A stretch of 64,000 nt of DNA from Nocardioides dokdonensis FR1436 (GTDB lineage Bacteria; Actinomycetota; Actinomycetes; Propionibacteriales; Nocardioidaceae): positions 1,054,001 through 1,118,000 of the forward strand of contig NZ_CP015079.1 in assembly GCF_001653335.1 (NCBI RefSeq), given 5' to 3'. The notes below the pieces were generated by a model that saw nothing but the letters and a program-made list of their open reading frames with translations, did no database searches and was not told the origin of the DNA. The translations under genes were made by a program, and so were the position numbers. Shown one piece after another: positions 50,156 to 58,649 of this stretch. Positions within the stretch are counted from its first letter, which is position 1, and the number at the start of each line of letters is the position of its first letter.

Positions 50156-52366
50156 TCAGGAGACGGTCGTGAGCAGCTGCGTGGCGCGGGTGAGCACGAC
50201 GTACAGCGTGGCCCGACCGGTCTGCGACTCGTCCTCGATCTCCTGGGGTCGCACGACCACGATGCCGTCGAACTCCAGGCCCTTGGTCTCCAGGCCGGTG
50301 AGCACGACGACGCGGTCCTCACCCGAGGCCTGGACCGTGGAGTCGACCGCGGCGCGGGCACCGGCGGCGTCCTCACCCAGCTCGGGCCACGAGGCCAGCC
50401 ACTTGTTCACCTCAGAGCGACGCGCGGCGGGCACCACGACACCGACGGTGCCGCCCACCCGGCCGGCGAGGTCCACCACGGCCTCGCGGACCGCGGCCTC
50501 CAGGTCCGCGACGTCCTCGACGACCTGCGGCTCCTCGCCGGTCGAGCGCACCGCGGTGGGCAGGTCGGCGTCGAGCCCGACCCGCTGGGCGTACGCCGCG
50601 GCGAAGTCGTAGATCTCGGAGGAGTTGCGGTAGTTCGTCGAGAGGTGGAACTCGTGCAGCGCCTTGCCCTCGGTGGCCTCGGCGCGCGCGGCGGCGGCCT
50701 CCTCGGGCACCGGCCACGACGACTGGGCGGGGTCCCCGACGATCGTCCACGAGGCGGTGCGCCCGCGGCGACCGATCATCCGCCACTGCATCGGCGTCAG
50801 GTCCTGGGCCTCGTCGATGAGCACGTGCGCGAACGGGTCGTCGTCGATCTTGTGGGTCGGCGGCGCCCAGGCCCGCCCGGACGGGGCGTACTCCCGGTCC
50901 GCGGCCGTCATCAGCTCGGCCATGTCGTGGCCCCCCTCGAGCAGCGAGGTGTCGGAGAGGGACGCCTCGTCGTCGCTGCGGTCGGGCACGTCGCCGAGCG
51001 CGTAGCGCAGCTCGTCGAGCAGCGGGACGTCCTGGACCGTGAGGTCCCGGCCGACGGGCTGCTCGGGCATCGCGGTCCAGGAGGCGCTCAGCACCCGCTG
51101 CTCCTCCGCGGAGAGCACGTCCTCGCTGATCCGGGCGAGCAGCTCGGGGTCGCGCAGCCACGCGAGCACCGTCGGCGCCGCCAGCGGCGGCCACCAGGCC
51201 GTGATGAAGTCGAGGAACCGCTGGTCGCCCAGCAGGTCCTCGTCGAAGGAGGACCGGCCACGCTCGCGACCACGCTCGCCGCGCACCTGGCGCCACAGCG
51301 CGTCGAGCAGCGCGCCCGGGACCCGGGGCAGCTGCCGGTTGCGCGGGCCCTGCGACATCAGCTGGCGCCGGATCCGGCCCAGGCTGCCGCGGTCGAGCTG
51401 CAGCACGTCGTCGCGGTAGAAGAGGCGGAACTCCGTCGGGCTGCCGGGCGCCTGCTGGCGCGCCAGCCGACGCATCACCTCCGCCATCCGGGCGGCACCC
51501 TTGATGTCGGCGACCGCGGGCTCGTCCTGCCGGGCTGCGCGCACCCCGTCGACGACCTCGCCGAGCGAGCGCAGGGCCACGGCGGTCTCGCCGAGGCTGG
51601 GCAGCACCCGCTCGATGTAGCGCATGAAGACCCCGCTGGGGCCCACGATCAGCACGCCACCGGTCTCGTAGCGACGCCGGTCGGTGTAGAGCAGGTACGC
51701 CGCACGGTGCAGCGCCACGACGGTCTTGCCGACGCCGGGGCCACCGGAGATCGCGGTGACGCCGCGGCTCGGCGCCCGGATCGCCTGGTCCTGCTCGGCC
51801 TGGATGGTGGCCACGATCGAGTGCATGGTGCGGTCCCGGGCCCGGGAGAGCTGCGCCATCAGCGCACCCTCGCCGATGATCGGCAGGTCGGCCCCGGTCT
51901 CCTCGAGCGCCTCCGCGTCGAGCAGCTCGTCCTCGACGCCGACCACGCTGGCGCCGTCGGAGCGCAGCACCCGGCGCCGGATCACACGCTGCGGCGTGGC
52001 CGCGGTGGCCTGGTAGAACACGGCCGCGGCGGGCGCCCGCCAGTCGATGAGCAACGACTCGCGCTCGGCGTCACGCAGCCCGATGCGACCGATGTAGCGG
52101 GGCTCGGGATCGAGGTCGGGGTGCAGGTCGAGGCGTCCGAAGACCAGGCCCTCGTGCGCGGCGTCGAGCTGGGCGATGCGGCGAGCGGCCTGGAAGACCA
52201 TCGCGTCGCGCTCGACGAGACCACCCTCGTGACCGAGCCGGCCCCGTTCGTGACCTTCCTTGGCCAGTGCCTGCGCGTTGCCGGCCGCGACGGCCAGCTG
52301 GGCGTAGACCTTGTCGACGTACGCCTGTTCGCGCGCGGTCTCCTGCGCTGCGAGATCGTCGCTCAA
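50156..52366 (-). CDS. HelR/HelD-type RNA polymerase-associated ATPase (UvrD-like)
   Basis: 736 residues. The N-terminal coiled region (1-100) and GRIGLRDAERESLLIDWRAP are typical of HelD proteins; Walker A is SGGPGVGKTVVALHRAA near 208; later motifs include HVLIDEAQDLTPMQW, LSTNYRNSSEI and VVLTGLETKGLEFDGIVVV. HelD-family ATPases pull stalled RNA polymerase off DNA, and the actinobacterial HelR branch gives rifampicin tolerance by displacing the drug. TTG start with GAGGAG 8 nt upstream. No rifamycin-associated inverted repeat is seen upstream. Confidence 0.85.
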   Translation of the reverse strand: MSDDLAAQETAREQAYVDKVYAQLAVAAGNAQALAKEGHERGRLGHEGGLVERDAMVFQAARRIAQLDAAHEGLVFGRLDLHPDLDPEPRYIGRIGLRDAERESLLIDWRAPAAAVFYQATAATPQRVIRRRVLRSDGASVVGVEDELLDAEALEETGADLPIIGEGALMAQLSRARDRTMHSIVATIQAEQDQAIRAPSRGVTAISGGPGVGKTVVALHRAAYLLYTDRRRYETGGVLIVGPSGVFMRYIERVLPSLGETAVALRSLGEVVDGVRAARQDEPAVADIKGAARMAEVMRRLARQQAPGSPTEFRLFYRDDVLQLDRGSLGRIRRQLMSQGPRNRQLPRVPGALLDALWRQVRGERGRERGRSSFDEDLLGDQRFLDFITAWWPPLAAPTVLAWLRDPELLARISEDVLSAEEQRVLSASWTAMPEQPVGRDLTVQDVPLLDELRYALGDVPDRSDDEASLSDTSLLEGGHDMAELMTAADREYAPSGRAWAPPTHKIDDDPFAHVLIDEAQDLTPMQWRMIGRRGRTASWTIVGDPAQSSWPVPEEAAAARAEATEGKALHEFHLSTNYRNSSEIYDFAAAYAQRVGLDADLPTAVRSTGEEPQVVEDVADLEAAVREAVVDLAGRVGGTVGVVVPAARRSEVNKWLASWPELGEDAAGARAAVDSTVQASGEDRVVVLTGLETKGLEFDGIVVVRPQEIEDESQTGRATLYVVLTRATQLLTTVS

Positions 52367-52491
52367 CGCGTGCTCTCCTCGACGTGCTCCTCGTGCCGGC
52401 CTGCTGGCCGGTGACCGGGGCCATCGGGCCGCGGCAAGGAGGCGACTTTACCGGTCCCGCCGCGGCAGCCACGAAACGCCGTCTCCCCCGC

Positions 52492-53817
52492 TCACCCGAC
52501 GGGTCGGTAGAGCAGGATGGTGCCGTCGAAGGAGCCGCCCCGGTCGTCGTAAAGCGAGAGCTCGTAGTCGTCCCCGCGGAGCAGCTGGCCGGAGAGGCTG
52601 CTGCCGCCCCTGCCGGCTCCGATCAGGGTGTTGGTCAGCCCGAGCGTCCCGGCCCGACCAGCCTCGACCCGCATCCCGACGATGCCGCCGCGGGCGTTGA
52701 AGCCGACCAGGCGCGGCTCGTCCTCCGTGCTCACCCGATGGGTCACCGGCCGGCCGTCACGGACGGCGGGCAGCGTCTCGTCGAGCCTCCACAGCCGCCC
52801 GTCGTGCTCGACCACCACGTCCACCGACAGCCCGGAGCGCTGCACCGTCTCCGGCTCGCCGTAGGCGCCGACGCCGAGCACGGCGGCCGGGTCCTCGACC
52901 GGGTCGCCCTCGGCGCCCCGGGTCAGACGGGCCCGGACCGTGTGCGTCCCGGGTTCGAGCGGGTCGGCCATGGAGCCCCAGCTCCCGGAGGCGTCCTCGA
53001 CGCCCTCGTCGCCGCACGCCCCGCGCGACCATCCGGGCTGGTCGTCGATGTCGAACTGCACCCACACACCCTTGGTCGGGCTGGCACAGGTGGTCGCGAA
53101 GCGCACGACGGTGGGCCGGTCGAGCTCGAAGCTCATCTCCAGCTCGCTCGCGCCGGGCTCGGCGAATGCGCCGGCGATCAGCGGGTTGCCGGCCACCTCG
53201 TCGCGGAAGTGGGTCGTCCCGTTCGGGGCGACCACACCGGTCGGCCCCTCGTCGGCCCGCTCGTAGACCGCCAGCCCCACCTCCGCGTCGGGCGCGACCC
53301 CCTCGAGGACCACCCGCAAGCGCGCGGCCTCGGCCCCGACCGGCACCGGGCTCTCGAGGGAGCCGGCGCCGACCGCGCGGGCGACCCCGCTGTCGTAGAG
53401 CTCCAGCGTGGCCGCCCCCTCACCCAGGCCGGACGCGGCCAACGACACCGCCCTCGGACCGTCCGAGCGCGGCAGCCGGACCGTGGCGACGCGCTCGTCG
53501 GTGTCGAGGTCGATCCCCTCGACGTACTCGTAGCCGCGGCCCAGGATCGTCACCGTCGCCGGCACCTCCTGGTCGGCGAGCGTGCGGGGCGCACCCGCCG
53601 GCTCCGGGCCGGTCTGCCGGTCCCCCAGCACCTGGACCCCGATCCCGACCCCGGCGAGCGCCACCACCGCGGCGAGCGCACCCGCCGTCGTGCGCCGCCG
53701 GCGACGCAGCCCGCGGACCCGTTCGTGCACCGCGACCACGCGGGGCGTGGCGCCGGGGTCCTGCACCCCGTGGGCGTGGTCCTCCAGGGTGCTGCGCAGG
53801 TCGTCGACGGTGCTCAT
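52492..53817 (-). CDS. Single-pass membrane protein paired with a SigE-family sigma factor
   Basis: 441 residues. The N-terminal 40 residues are charged and cytoplasmic, one membrane helix lies at about 44-64 (TTAGALAAVVALAGVGIGVQV), and the 370-residue exterior is a beta-rich domain with two cysteines (TTCASPTKG and RGACGDEG). ATG 53817 overlaps the sigma factor stop by 4 nt. Layout is that of an anti-sigma or regulator protein, but no zinc anti-sigma motif is present. Function otherwise unknown. Confidence 0.72.
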   Translation of the reverse strand: MSTVDDLRSTLEDHAHGVQDPGATPRVVAVHERVRGLRRRRRTTAGALAAVVALAGVGIGVQVLGDRQTGPEPAGAPRTLADQEVPATVTILGRGYEYVEGIDLDTDERVATVRLPRSDGPRAVSLAASGLGEGAATLELYDSGVARAVGAGSLESPVPVGAEAARLRVVLEGVAPDAEVGLAVYERADEGPTGVVAPNGTTHFRDEVAGNPLIAGAFAEPGASELEMSFELDRPTVVRFATTCASPTKGVWVQFDIDDQPGWSRGACGDEGVEDASGSWGSMADPLEPGTHTVRARLTRGAEGDPVEDPAAVLGVGAYGEPETVQRSGLSVDVVVEHDGRLWRLDETLPAVRDGRPVTHRVSTEDEPRLVGFNARGGIVGMRVEAGRAGTLGLTNTLIGAGRGGSSLSGQLLRGDDYELSLYDDRGGSFDGTILLYRPVG

Positions 53818-54428
53818 GAGTGGTCCTCGGTCTCGGTGCGGGTGGTGCCGGAGGGAAGGTCTGCGGGGGCCAGGGACGGGTCGATGCGCAGCTTGGCGAA
53901 CGCCTTGGACGTCTGGCTCTTGACGGTCCCGACCGAGCAGCCGAGGACGGCGGCGGTCTGGGCCTCGGTGAGGTCCTCGAAGTAGCGCAGCACCACGACC
54001 GCGCGCTGGCGTCGCGGCAGCCGCTCCATCGCGGTCCACAGGTCGTGGCGCTGGCCGACCCCCTCGGTCGGGTCGGCCGTCCCCGTCCCGGCCCGCGGCT
54101 CGGGCAGCTCCTCGGTGGCGTGCTCGCCGTTCCACCGCCGGCGCCACCAGGTGGCGTAGGTGGTGACCAGGATGCGGCGCACGTAGGCCTCGTGCTGGTC
54201 GATGCGCTCCCAGGCGAACCAGGCCTTGGCCAAGGAGGCCTGCAGCAGGTCCTCGGCCAGGGCGTGGTCGTGGGTGAGGAGGTAGGCCGTGCGCAGCAGG
54301 GCCGCGGAGCGGGCGAGCACGAACTCGTCGAAGTCGACGTGCGCCGGGGCGCCGCCGTCGGGCCGCTGCCGTGCCACGGCGCCTCCTGGGAGGGACGCGC
54401 CCGAGCGGGTCCCGATGGTGGTGGTCAT
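53814..54428 (-). CDS. SigE-family ECF RNA polymerase sigma factor
   Basis: 204 residues. Region 2: FDEFVLARSAALLRTAYLLT, DHALAEDLLQASLAKAWFAW; region 4: AMERLPRRQRAVVVLRYFED, LTEAQTAAVLGCSVGTVKSQ. This is the SigE-family group with many paralogues in Nocardioidaceae and Streptomyces. The C-terminal tail is Pro/Thr/Glu-rich. Start ATG 54428 faces the first sulfatase start across 60 nt, so both are controlled from one region and the sulfatases are likely targets. Confidence 0.87.
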   Translation of the reverse strand: MTTTIGTRSGASLPGGAVARQRPDGGAPAHVDFDEFVLARSAALLRTAYLLTHDHALAEDLLQASLAKAWFAWERIDQHEAYVRRILVTTYATWWRRRWNGEHATEELPEPRAGTGTADPTEGVGQRHDLWTAMERLPRRQRAVVVLRYFEDLTEAQTAAVLGCSVGTVKSQTSKAFAKLRIDPSLAPADLPSGTTRTETEDHS

Positions 54429-54475
54429 GTACTGGTCGACCACCTGACGATCACGGAAGGTTGCCCGACGACGGC

Positions 54476-54481
54476 TACATT
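54476..54481 (+). promoter_or_regulatory. -10 box (TACATT) of the first sulfatase gene
   Basis: TACATT, 7 nt, GTG 54489; leaderless layout in the region shared with the divergent sigma factor gene. Confidence 0.5.
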
Positions 54482-54488
54482 CTGCCCC

Positions 54489-56060
54489 GTGACCGACCCG
54501 CTCCCGCCCCAGGCCGCTGCGCCCCGCACCCGCAGCCCGTGGCCCGTGGCGATCGTGGTCGTCCTGGTGATCGCCCTGATCAGCGCCGCCGCCGGCACCG
54601 GCAGCACGGTGCCCGACGGCGCCGTCGCCCCGGTGTCCGCGCCCGGCGACCAGCGGCCCAACATCGTGCTGTTCTCCAGCGACGACCAGCGCCTCGACGA
54701 GATGGTCTTCCTGCCGAAGGTGCGCGCGCTGCTCGGCGAGCACGGCCTCACGATGTCCGAGGCGATCACCCCGCACCCGCTGTGCTGCCCCGCGCGCGCC
54801 GAGATCCTCACCGGGCAGATGGCGCAGAACAACGGGGTGCGCACCAACTTCCCGCCCCAGGGCGGCTACGCGGCCTTCGACCCCTCCTCGACCATCGGCA
54901 CCGACCTCTCGCAGGCCGGCTACAACACCGCCTTCCTCGGCAAGCCGTTGAACGGCTACGACAAGAGCGACGGCCGCGACCCGGGCTGGACGATCTTCAA
55001 CGCGACCAGCCACGGCTACGCCGACTACTACGACTTCACCCAGTTCGAGCAGGACCGCAAGGTCGAGGTCGAGGGCTACTACACCGACTACCTCGCCGAC
55101 AAGGCCGTGGAGTACGCCGGCGACCTGAGCGACATGGACGCCCCGTTCTTCATGTGGGTCAGCCACTTCGCGCCGCACCCGAGCAAGGGCCGCTCGGGCT
55201 GCCACGACGCCAGCTGCAAGAACGGCCCGCCGCAGCTCTCCCCGGCCTACCAGGCCCAGGAGCGGCTGCTGGGTCGCCTCCCGCAGCAGGACGAGGCCGA
55301 CCGGCTGGCCGGCGAGATCATCGCCTCGCCGGGCTACCAGGAGCGTGACCGCTCCGACAAGCCCCGCCTGGTGCGCCGCCAGCACGGCACCTCCGACGGC
55401 AAGGTCCGCCGTCTGGTCCGCGCCCGGGCCGGCGCCCTGGCCTCCCTCGACGACGCCTTCGCCCGCCTGGCCGCCCAGCTGCGCGCCGACGGCGAGCTGG
55501 CCAACACCTACGTGGTCTTCATCACCGACAACGGTTACACGCTCGGCGAGCACAGCTGGTTCGGCAAGACGCTGCCCTACGAGCAGAACCTGCGGATGCC
55601 GATGCTCGTCAGCGGCCCGGGGGTCGCGCCCGGCACCACCAGCGACAGCCCGGTCAGCATCGTCGACCTGGCGGCGACCTTCCTCGACGTGGCCGGGGCG
55701 CGCAGCGAGCGCCGCCTCGACGGCGTCTCGATGCTGCCGCTGTGGACCGGTCGCTCCGACCGCGAGCTGCACCCCGGCGGGATGCTCATCCAGGGTGGCC
55801 CCTTCAAGCCCGAGACCGGCCCGCGGGGCTGGCTGTACCGGGGGGTGCGCACCGACCGCTACACCTACGCCCGCCACGACGGCGGGTTCGTCGAGCTCTA
55901 CGACCGCCAGCGCGACCCGCACGAGGTCGCCTCGGTGGCCGGGAAGCCGGCGTACGCCGCGGTGCAGCGCGAGCTGGCGCGCCGCGCGTCCGTGCTCGGG
56001 CGCTGCTCGGGCCCCCGCTCCTGCAACCGCGACTTCGGCCCGCTCCCCCGGGTCCGCTGA
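54489..56060 (+). CDS. Membrane-anchored or secreted sulfatase, copy 1
   Basis: 523 residues. A signal/anchor helix lies at about 18-38. Metal site RPNIVLFSSDDQ; formylglycine motif C99-C-P-A-R103 in HPLCCPARAEILTG (C-x-P-x-R); later ITDNGYTLGEH and GPGVAPGT as in type I sulfatases. Needs conversion of Cys99 to formylglycine by an enzyme not in this window. Hydrolyses sulfate esters outside the cell, perhaps of polysaccharides. GTG start. The next sulfatase begins 6 nt after its stop. Confidence 0.9.
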   Translation: MTDPLPPQAAAPRTRSPWPVAIVVVLVIALISAAAGTGSTVPDGAVAPVSAPGDQRPNIVLFSSDDQRLDEMVFLPKVRALLGEHGLTMSEAITPHPLCCPARAEILTGQMAQNNGVRTNFPPQGGYAAFDPSSTIGTDLSQAGYNTAFLGKPLNGYDKSDGRDPGWTIFNATSHGYADYYDFTQFEQDRKVEVEGYYTDYLADKAVEYAGDLSDMDAPFFMWVSHFAPHPSKGRSGCHDASCKNGPPQLSPAYQAQERLLGRLPQQDEADRLAGEIIASPGYQERDRSDKPRLVRRQHGTSDGKVRRLVRARAGALASLDDAFARLAAQLRADGELANTYVVFITDNGYTLGEHSWFGKTLPYEQNLRMPMLVSGPGVAPGTTSDSPVSIVDLAATFLDVAGARSERRLDGVSMLPLWTGRSDRELHPGGMLIQGGPFKPETGPRGWLYRGVRTDRYTYARHDGGFVELYDRQRDPHEVASVAGKPAYAAVQRELARRASVLGRCSGPRSCNRDFGPLPRVR

Positions 56061-56066
56061 CCTGGC

Positions 56067-57599
56067 GTGCCCTCCCTCGCCCCGCCGCGGCTGCCGCGGC
56101 CGCTGGTCGCGGCCTTCGTGGCCTACGTCGTGCTGCTCTCCGTGGCCGCCGTCGTGCAGCTGCGGGCGGAGCCCGTCGCGCCCCGGTCACAGGACCGGCC
56201 CAACATCGTGCTGGTCACCACCGACGACCAGCGCCTCGACGAGATGCAGTTCCTCCCGAACGCGCAGCGACTGCTCGGCGAGGCGGGCCTGACCTTCGAG
56301 AACGCGCTCACCCCGCACCCGCTGTGCTGCCCCGCGCGGGCCGAGCTGATGACCGGCCAGCTGGCCCAGAACAACGGCGTGCGCGGCAACTTCCCCCCGC
56401 AGGGGGGTTACGACGCCTTCGACAACCAGCAGCACATCGGCGTCTGGCTCCAGGAGGCCGGCTACAGCACGGCGTTCCTGGGCAAGATGCTCAACGGCTA
56501 CAGCAAGAACGACGGCCGCGACCCGGGCTGGGACATCTTCGACGCCACCAGCCACGGCTTCGCCGACTACTACGACTTCGTCCAGTACGACGAGGACGGC
56601 CCCGTCCAGGTCGAGGGCTACTACACCGACTACGTCGGCGAGAAGGCCGTCGAGTACGTCGACCGGCTGGCCGGATCCGACGACCCGTTCTTCCTGTGGG
56701 TCAGCCACTTCGCCCCGCACCCCGCCCGGGAGCGGGACACGTGCAAGAGCGAGACGTGCGGCCTGGTGCCGCCGCGACCCTCCCCCGCCCAGCGCGAGGA
56801 GCAGCGGCGTACCGGCGAGCTGCCGCACCAGGCCGAGGCCGACGCACTGGCCCGCTCGATCATCGACTCGCCGTCGTTCAACGAGGCGGACGTGTCGGAC
56901 AAGCAGGCCCTCGTCCGGCGCCAGGGCAGCTTCTCGGAGGGCAAGGTGGTGCGCAGCGCCCGCGGTCGCGCCGCCGCGCTGGACGCCCTCGACCAGACGC
57001 TCGAGCCGCTGGTCGAGCAGCTGCGTGCCGAGGGCGAGCTCGACAACACCTACATCGTCCTGGTCACCGACAACGGCTTCCAGATGGGCGAGCACCGCTG
57101 GTTCGGCAAGATCCTCCCCTACGAGGAGAGCGTGCGGACCCCGCTGCTGGTGCGCGGACCCGGGATCGGTCCCGGCACCACCACGGACGCCACCGCCACG
57201 ATTGTCGACCTGGTGCCGACCTTCCTCGACATCGCCGGCGCCGAGGCCGGGGTGGAGGTCGACGGCCGGTCGCTGCTGGACCTGTGGCGCGGGGAGGAGA
57301 CCGAGGACCTGCACCCGGGCGGCGTGCTGGTGCAGGGCGGGCCGTTCCGGCCCGAGACCCCCGACACCGGCTGGCTCTACCGCGGCATCCGCACCGACCG
57401 CTACACCTGGGTGCGCTTCCACGACGGCTTCGTCGAGATGTACGACCGCGACCGCGACCCGCACCAGGTCGAGTCGGTCACCGGCCGTCCGCGGTACGCC
57501 GCCGTCGAGGCCGAGCTGGAGCGCCGCGCCGAGGTCCTCGCCGCCTGTGCCGGCGCCGAGGCCTGCAACCAGGACTTCGGGCCGCTGCCCGAGCCCTGA
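56067..57599 (+). CDS. Membrane-anchored or secreted sulfatase, copy 2
   Basis: 510 residues, clearly a tandem paralogue of the preceding gene along its whole length (shared HPLCCPARAE, MLNGYSKNDGRDPGW/PLNGYDKSDGRDPGW, QNNGVR and the Cys-Asn-x-Asp-Phe-Gly end). Signal/anchor at about 12-33; formylglycine motif C87-x-P-x-R91; VTDNGFQMGEH. GTG start 6 nt after the first sulfatase stop, so one transcript. The pair differ in about half their residues, suggesting different sulfated substrates. Confidence 0.9.
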   Translation: MPSLAPPRLPRPLVAAFVAYVVLLSVAAVVQLRAEPVAPRSQDRPNIVLVTTDDQRLDEMQFLPNAQRLLGEAGLTFENALTPHPLCCPARAELMTGQLAQNNGVRGNFPPQGGYDAFDNQQHIGVWLQEAGYSTAFLGKMLNGYSKNDGRDPGWDIFDATSHGFADYYDFVQYDEDGPVQVEGYYTDYVGEKAVEYVDRLAGSDDPFFLWVSHFAPHPARERDTCKSETCGLVPPRPSPAQREEQRRTGELPHQAEADALARSIIDSPSFNEADVSDKQALVRRQGSFSEGKVVRSARGRAAALDALDQTLEPLVEQLRAEGELDNTYIVLVTDNGFQMGEHRWFGKILPYEESVRTPLLVRGPGIGPGTTTDATATIVDLVPTFLDIAGAEAGVEVDGRSLLDLWRGEETEDLHPGGVLVQGGPFRPETPDTGWLYRGIRTDRYTWVRFHDGFVEMYDRDRDPHQVESVTGRPRYAAVEAELERRAEVLAACAGAEACNQDFGPLPEP

Positions 57600-57618
57600 C
57601 GGGAGCGCTGGAGCCGGT

Positions 57619-57684
57619 CGTCGATGGACGAGCGGTCACTTCTGCACCATCGACCGGTCAGTCCTGCACCACCGACCGGTCAGT
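57619..57684 (+). repeat. Three tandem 22-bp repeats
   Basis: Units 57619-57640, 57641-57662 and 57663-57684. Units 2 and 3 differ at only 2 positions and share CTGCACCA, then CGACCGGTCAGT; unit 1 keeps mainly the right half (CGAGCGGTCACT). Each holds the near-palindrome GACCGGTC. 22 bp is two helical turns, as for a protein-binding array. The array lies 20 nt after the second sulfatase stop, between convergent genes. Confidence 0.8.
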
Positions 57685-57800
57685 TGACGTACGCCCGAGG
57701 ATCTTCTCGATCCACGACGACCCCCGGCCCCACGGACACGGTACGAAGCTCGCGCGGGGACCGCTGCTCTGCCCGTTCCCCCGCGTCTTGCGGGACCTCG

Positions 57801-58586
57801 TCAGCGCTTGGGCCGCGACAGGAACGCCGTCATCGCGGCCTTGGCCTCGTCGGACCCGAAGAGGCGGGCCGAGAGCGCGGCGAGGTCGTCGCCGAGGTCG
57901 TCGACGCGGGCCAGCAGCTCGCGGTTGAGCAGCGCCTTGGTCTCGCGCAGGCCCTGCGGTGAGCCGGTCGCCAGGCTGGCGCAGACGGCGGCGACGGCCG
58001 CGTCCAGGTCGTCGGCGGGCACCACGCTGGTGACCAGGCCGGACTCGAGCGCCTCGGCGGCGGTGAATACCTCCCCGCCCAGGGCGGTCAGCGCGGCGGC
58101 GCGGCTGGTCATCCGGGGCAGCACGGTCAGGGAGATCGCGGCAGGGGCCAGCCCGAGCTTGACCTCGGTGAGCGCGAAGGTCGCCTCGCCGGCGCTGACG
58201 ACGACGTCGGAGGCGGCGACCAGGCCGATCCCGCCCGCCCGCACCGGGCCCTGGAGCCGGGTCACGACCGGCTTGGGGTGGGCGAGCACGACCCGCTGGA
58301 GGTCCACGATGGCGCGTGCCCCCTCTTCCATCGACCCGCCCGAGGCCTCGGACAGGTCGGCGCCGGAGCAGAAGACCTTGCCCGTGGCAGCGAGCACCAC
58401 CACCCGGGCGTCGTCGTCCTCGGCGGCGCGGGCCAGGGCGGCGCCCAGCTCCTCGAGGAGCCGGCGCGAGAGCGCGTTGCGGTTGTGCGGGGAGTCCAGG
58501 GTGATCGTGGCGACCGCGTCGGCCGCCGCGTAGTGGACCAGCACATCGGACGTCGACGCCGCCTCGGGCGGGGTGTGGTGGGACAT
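57801..58586 (-). CDS. Enoyl-CoA hydratase/isomerase family protein
   Basis: 261 residues of the crotonase fold: ITLDSPHNRNALSRRLLEELGAAL, oxyanion loop SGADLSEASGG, and VRAGGIGLVAASDVVV with the second oxyanion Gly. The catalytic glutamate expected in LVAASDVVV/ATFALTEVKLGL is only partly conserved (Glu in TEVKLGL present). Hydrates or isomerises enoyl-CoA. AGGA lies 8-9 nt before ATG 58586. The substrate is unknown; no other beta-oxidation gene adjoins. Confidence 0.87.
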   Translation of the reverse strand: MSHHTPPEAASTSDVLVHYAAADAVATITLDSPHNRNALSRRLLEELGAALARAAEDDDARVVVLAATGKVFCSGADLSEASGGSMEEGARAIVDLQRVVLAHPKPVVTRLQGPVRAGGIGLVAASDVVVSAGEATFALTEVKLGLAPAAISLTVLPRMTSRAAALTALGGEVFTAAEALESGLVTSVVPADDLDAAVAAVCASLATGSPQGLRETKALLNRELLARVDDLGDDLAALSARLFGSDEAKAAMTAFLSRPKR

Positions 58587-58649
58587 GCGCCACATCCTGC
58601 CTGGTCCGGATGGGACATCCGCGGGGGCCCAGGGCTCCGAACTACCCCC

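Noticed and set aside
48104..52414. Open frame of 1436 codons on the plus strand
   Set aside because: It is antisense to the TrpEG-like and HelR-like genes, which have clear family motifs; its product is His/Arg/Gly/Val-rich with no domain.
52367..52491. Search for a rifamycin-associated inverted repeat upstream of the HelR-like gene
   Set aside because: Only a short GGCC-type dyad is present; the known repeat pattern is absent.
57624..57962. Small plus-strand open frame of 112 codons over the 22-bp repeats
   Set aside because: It runs antisense into the enoyl-CoA hydratase gene, has no ribosome site and its product has no domain.
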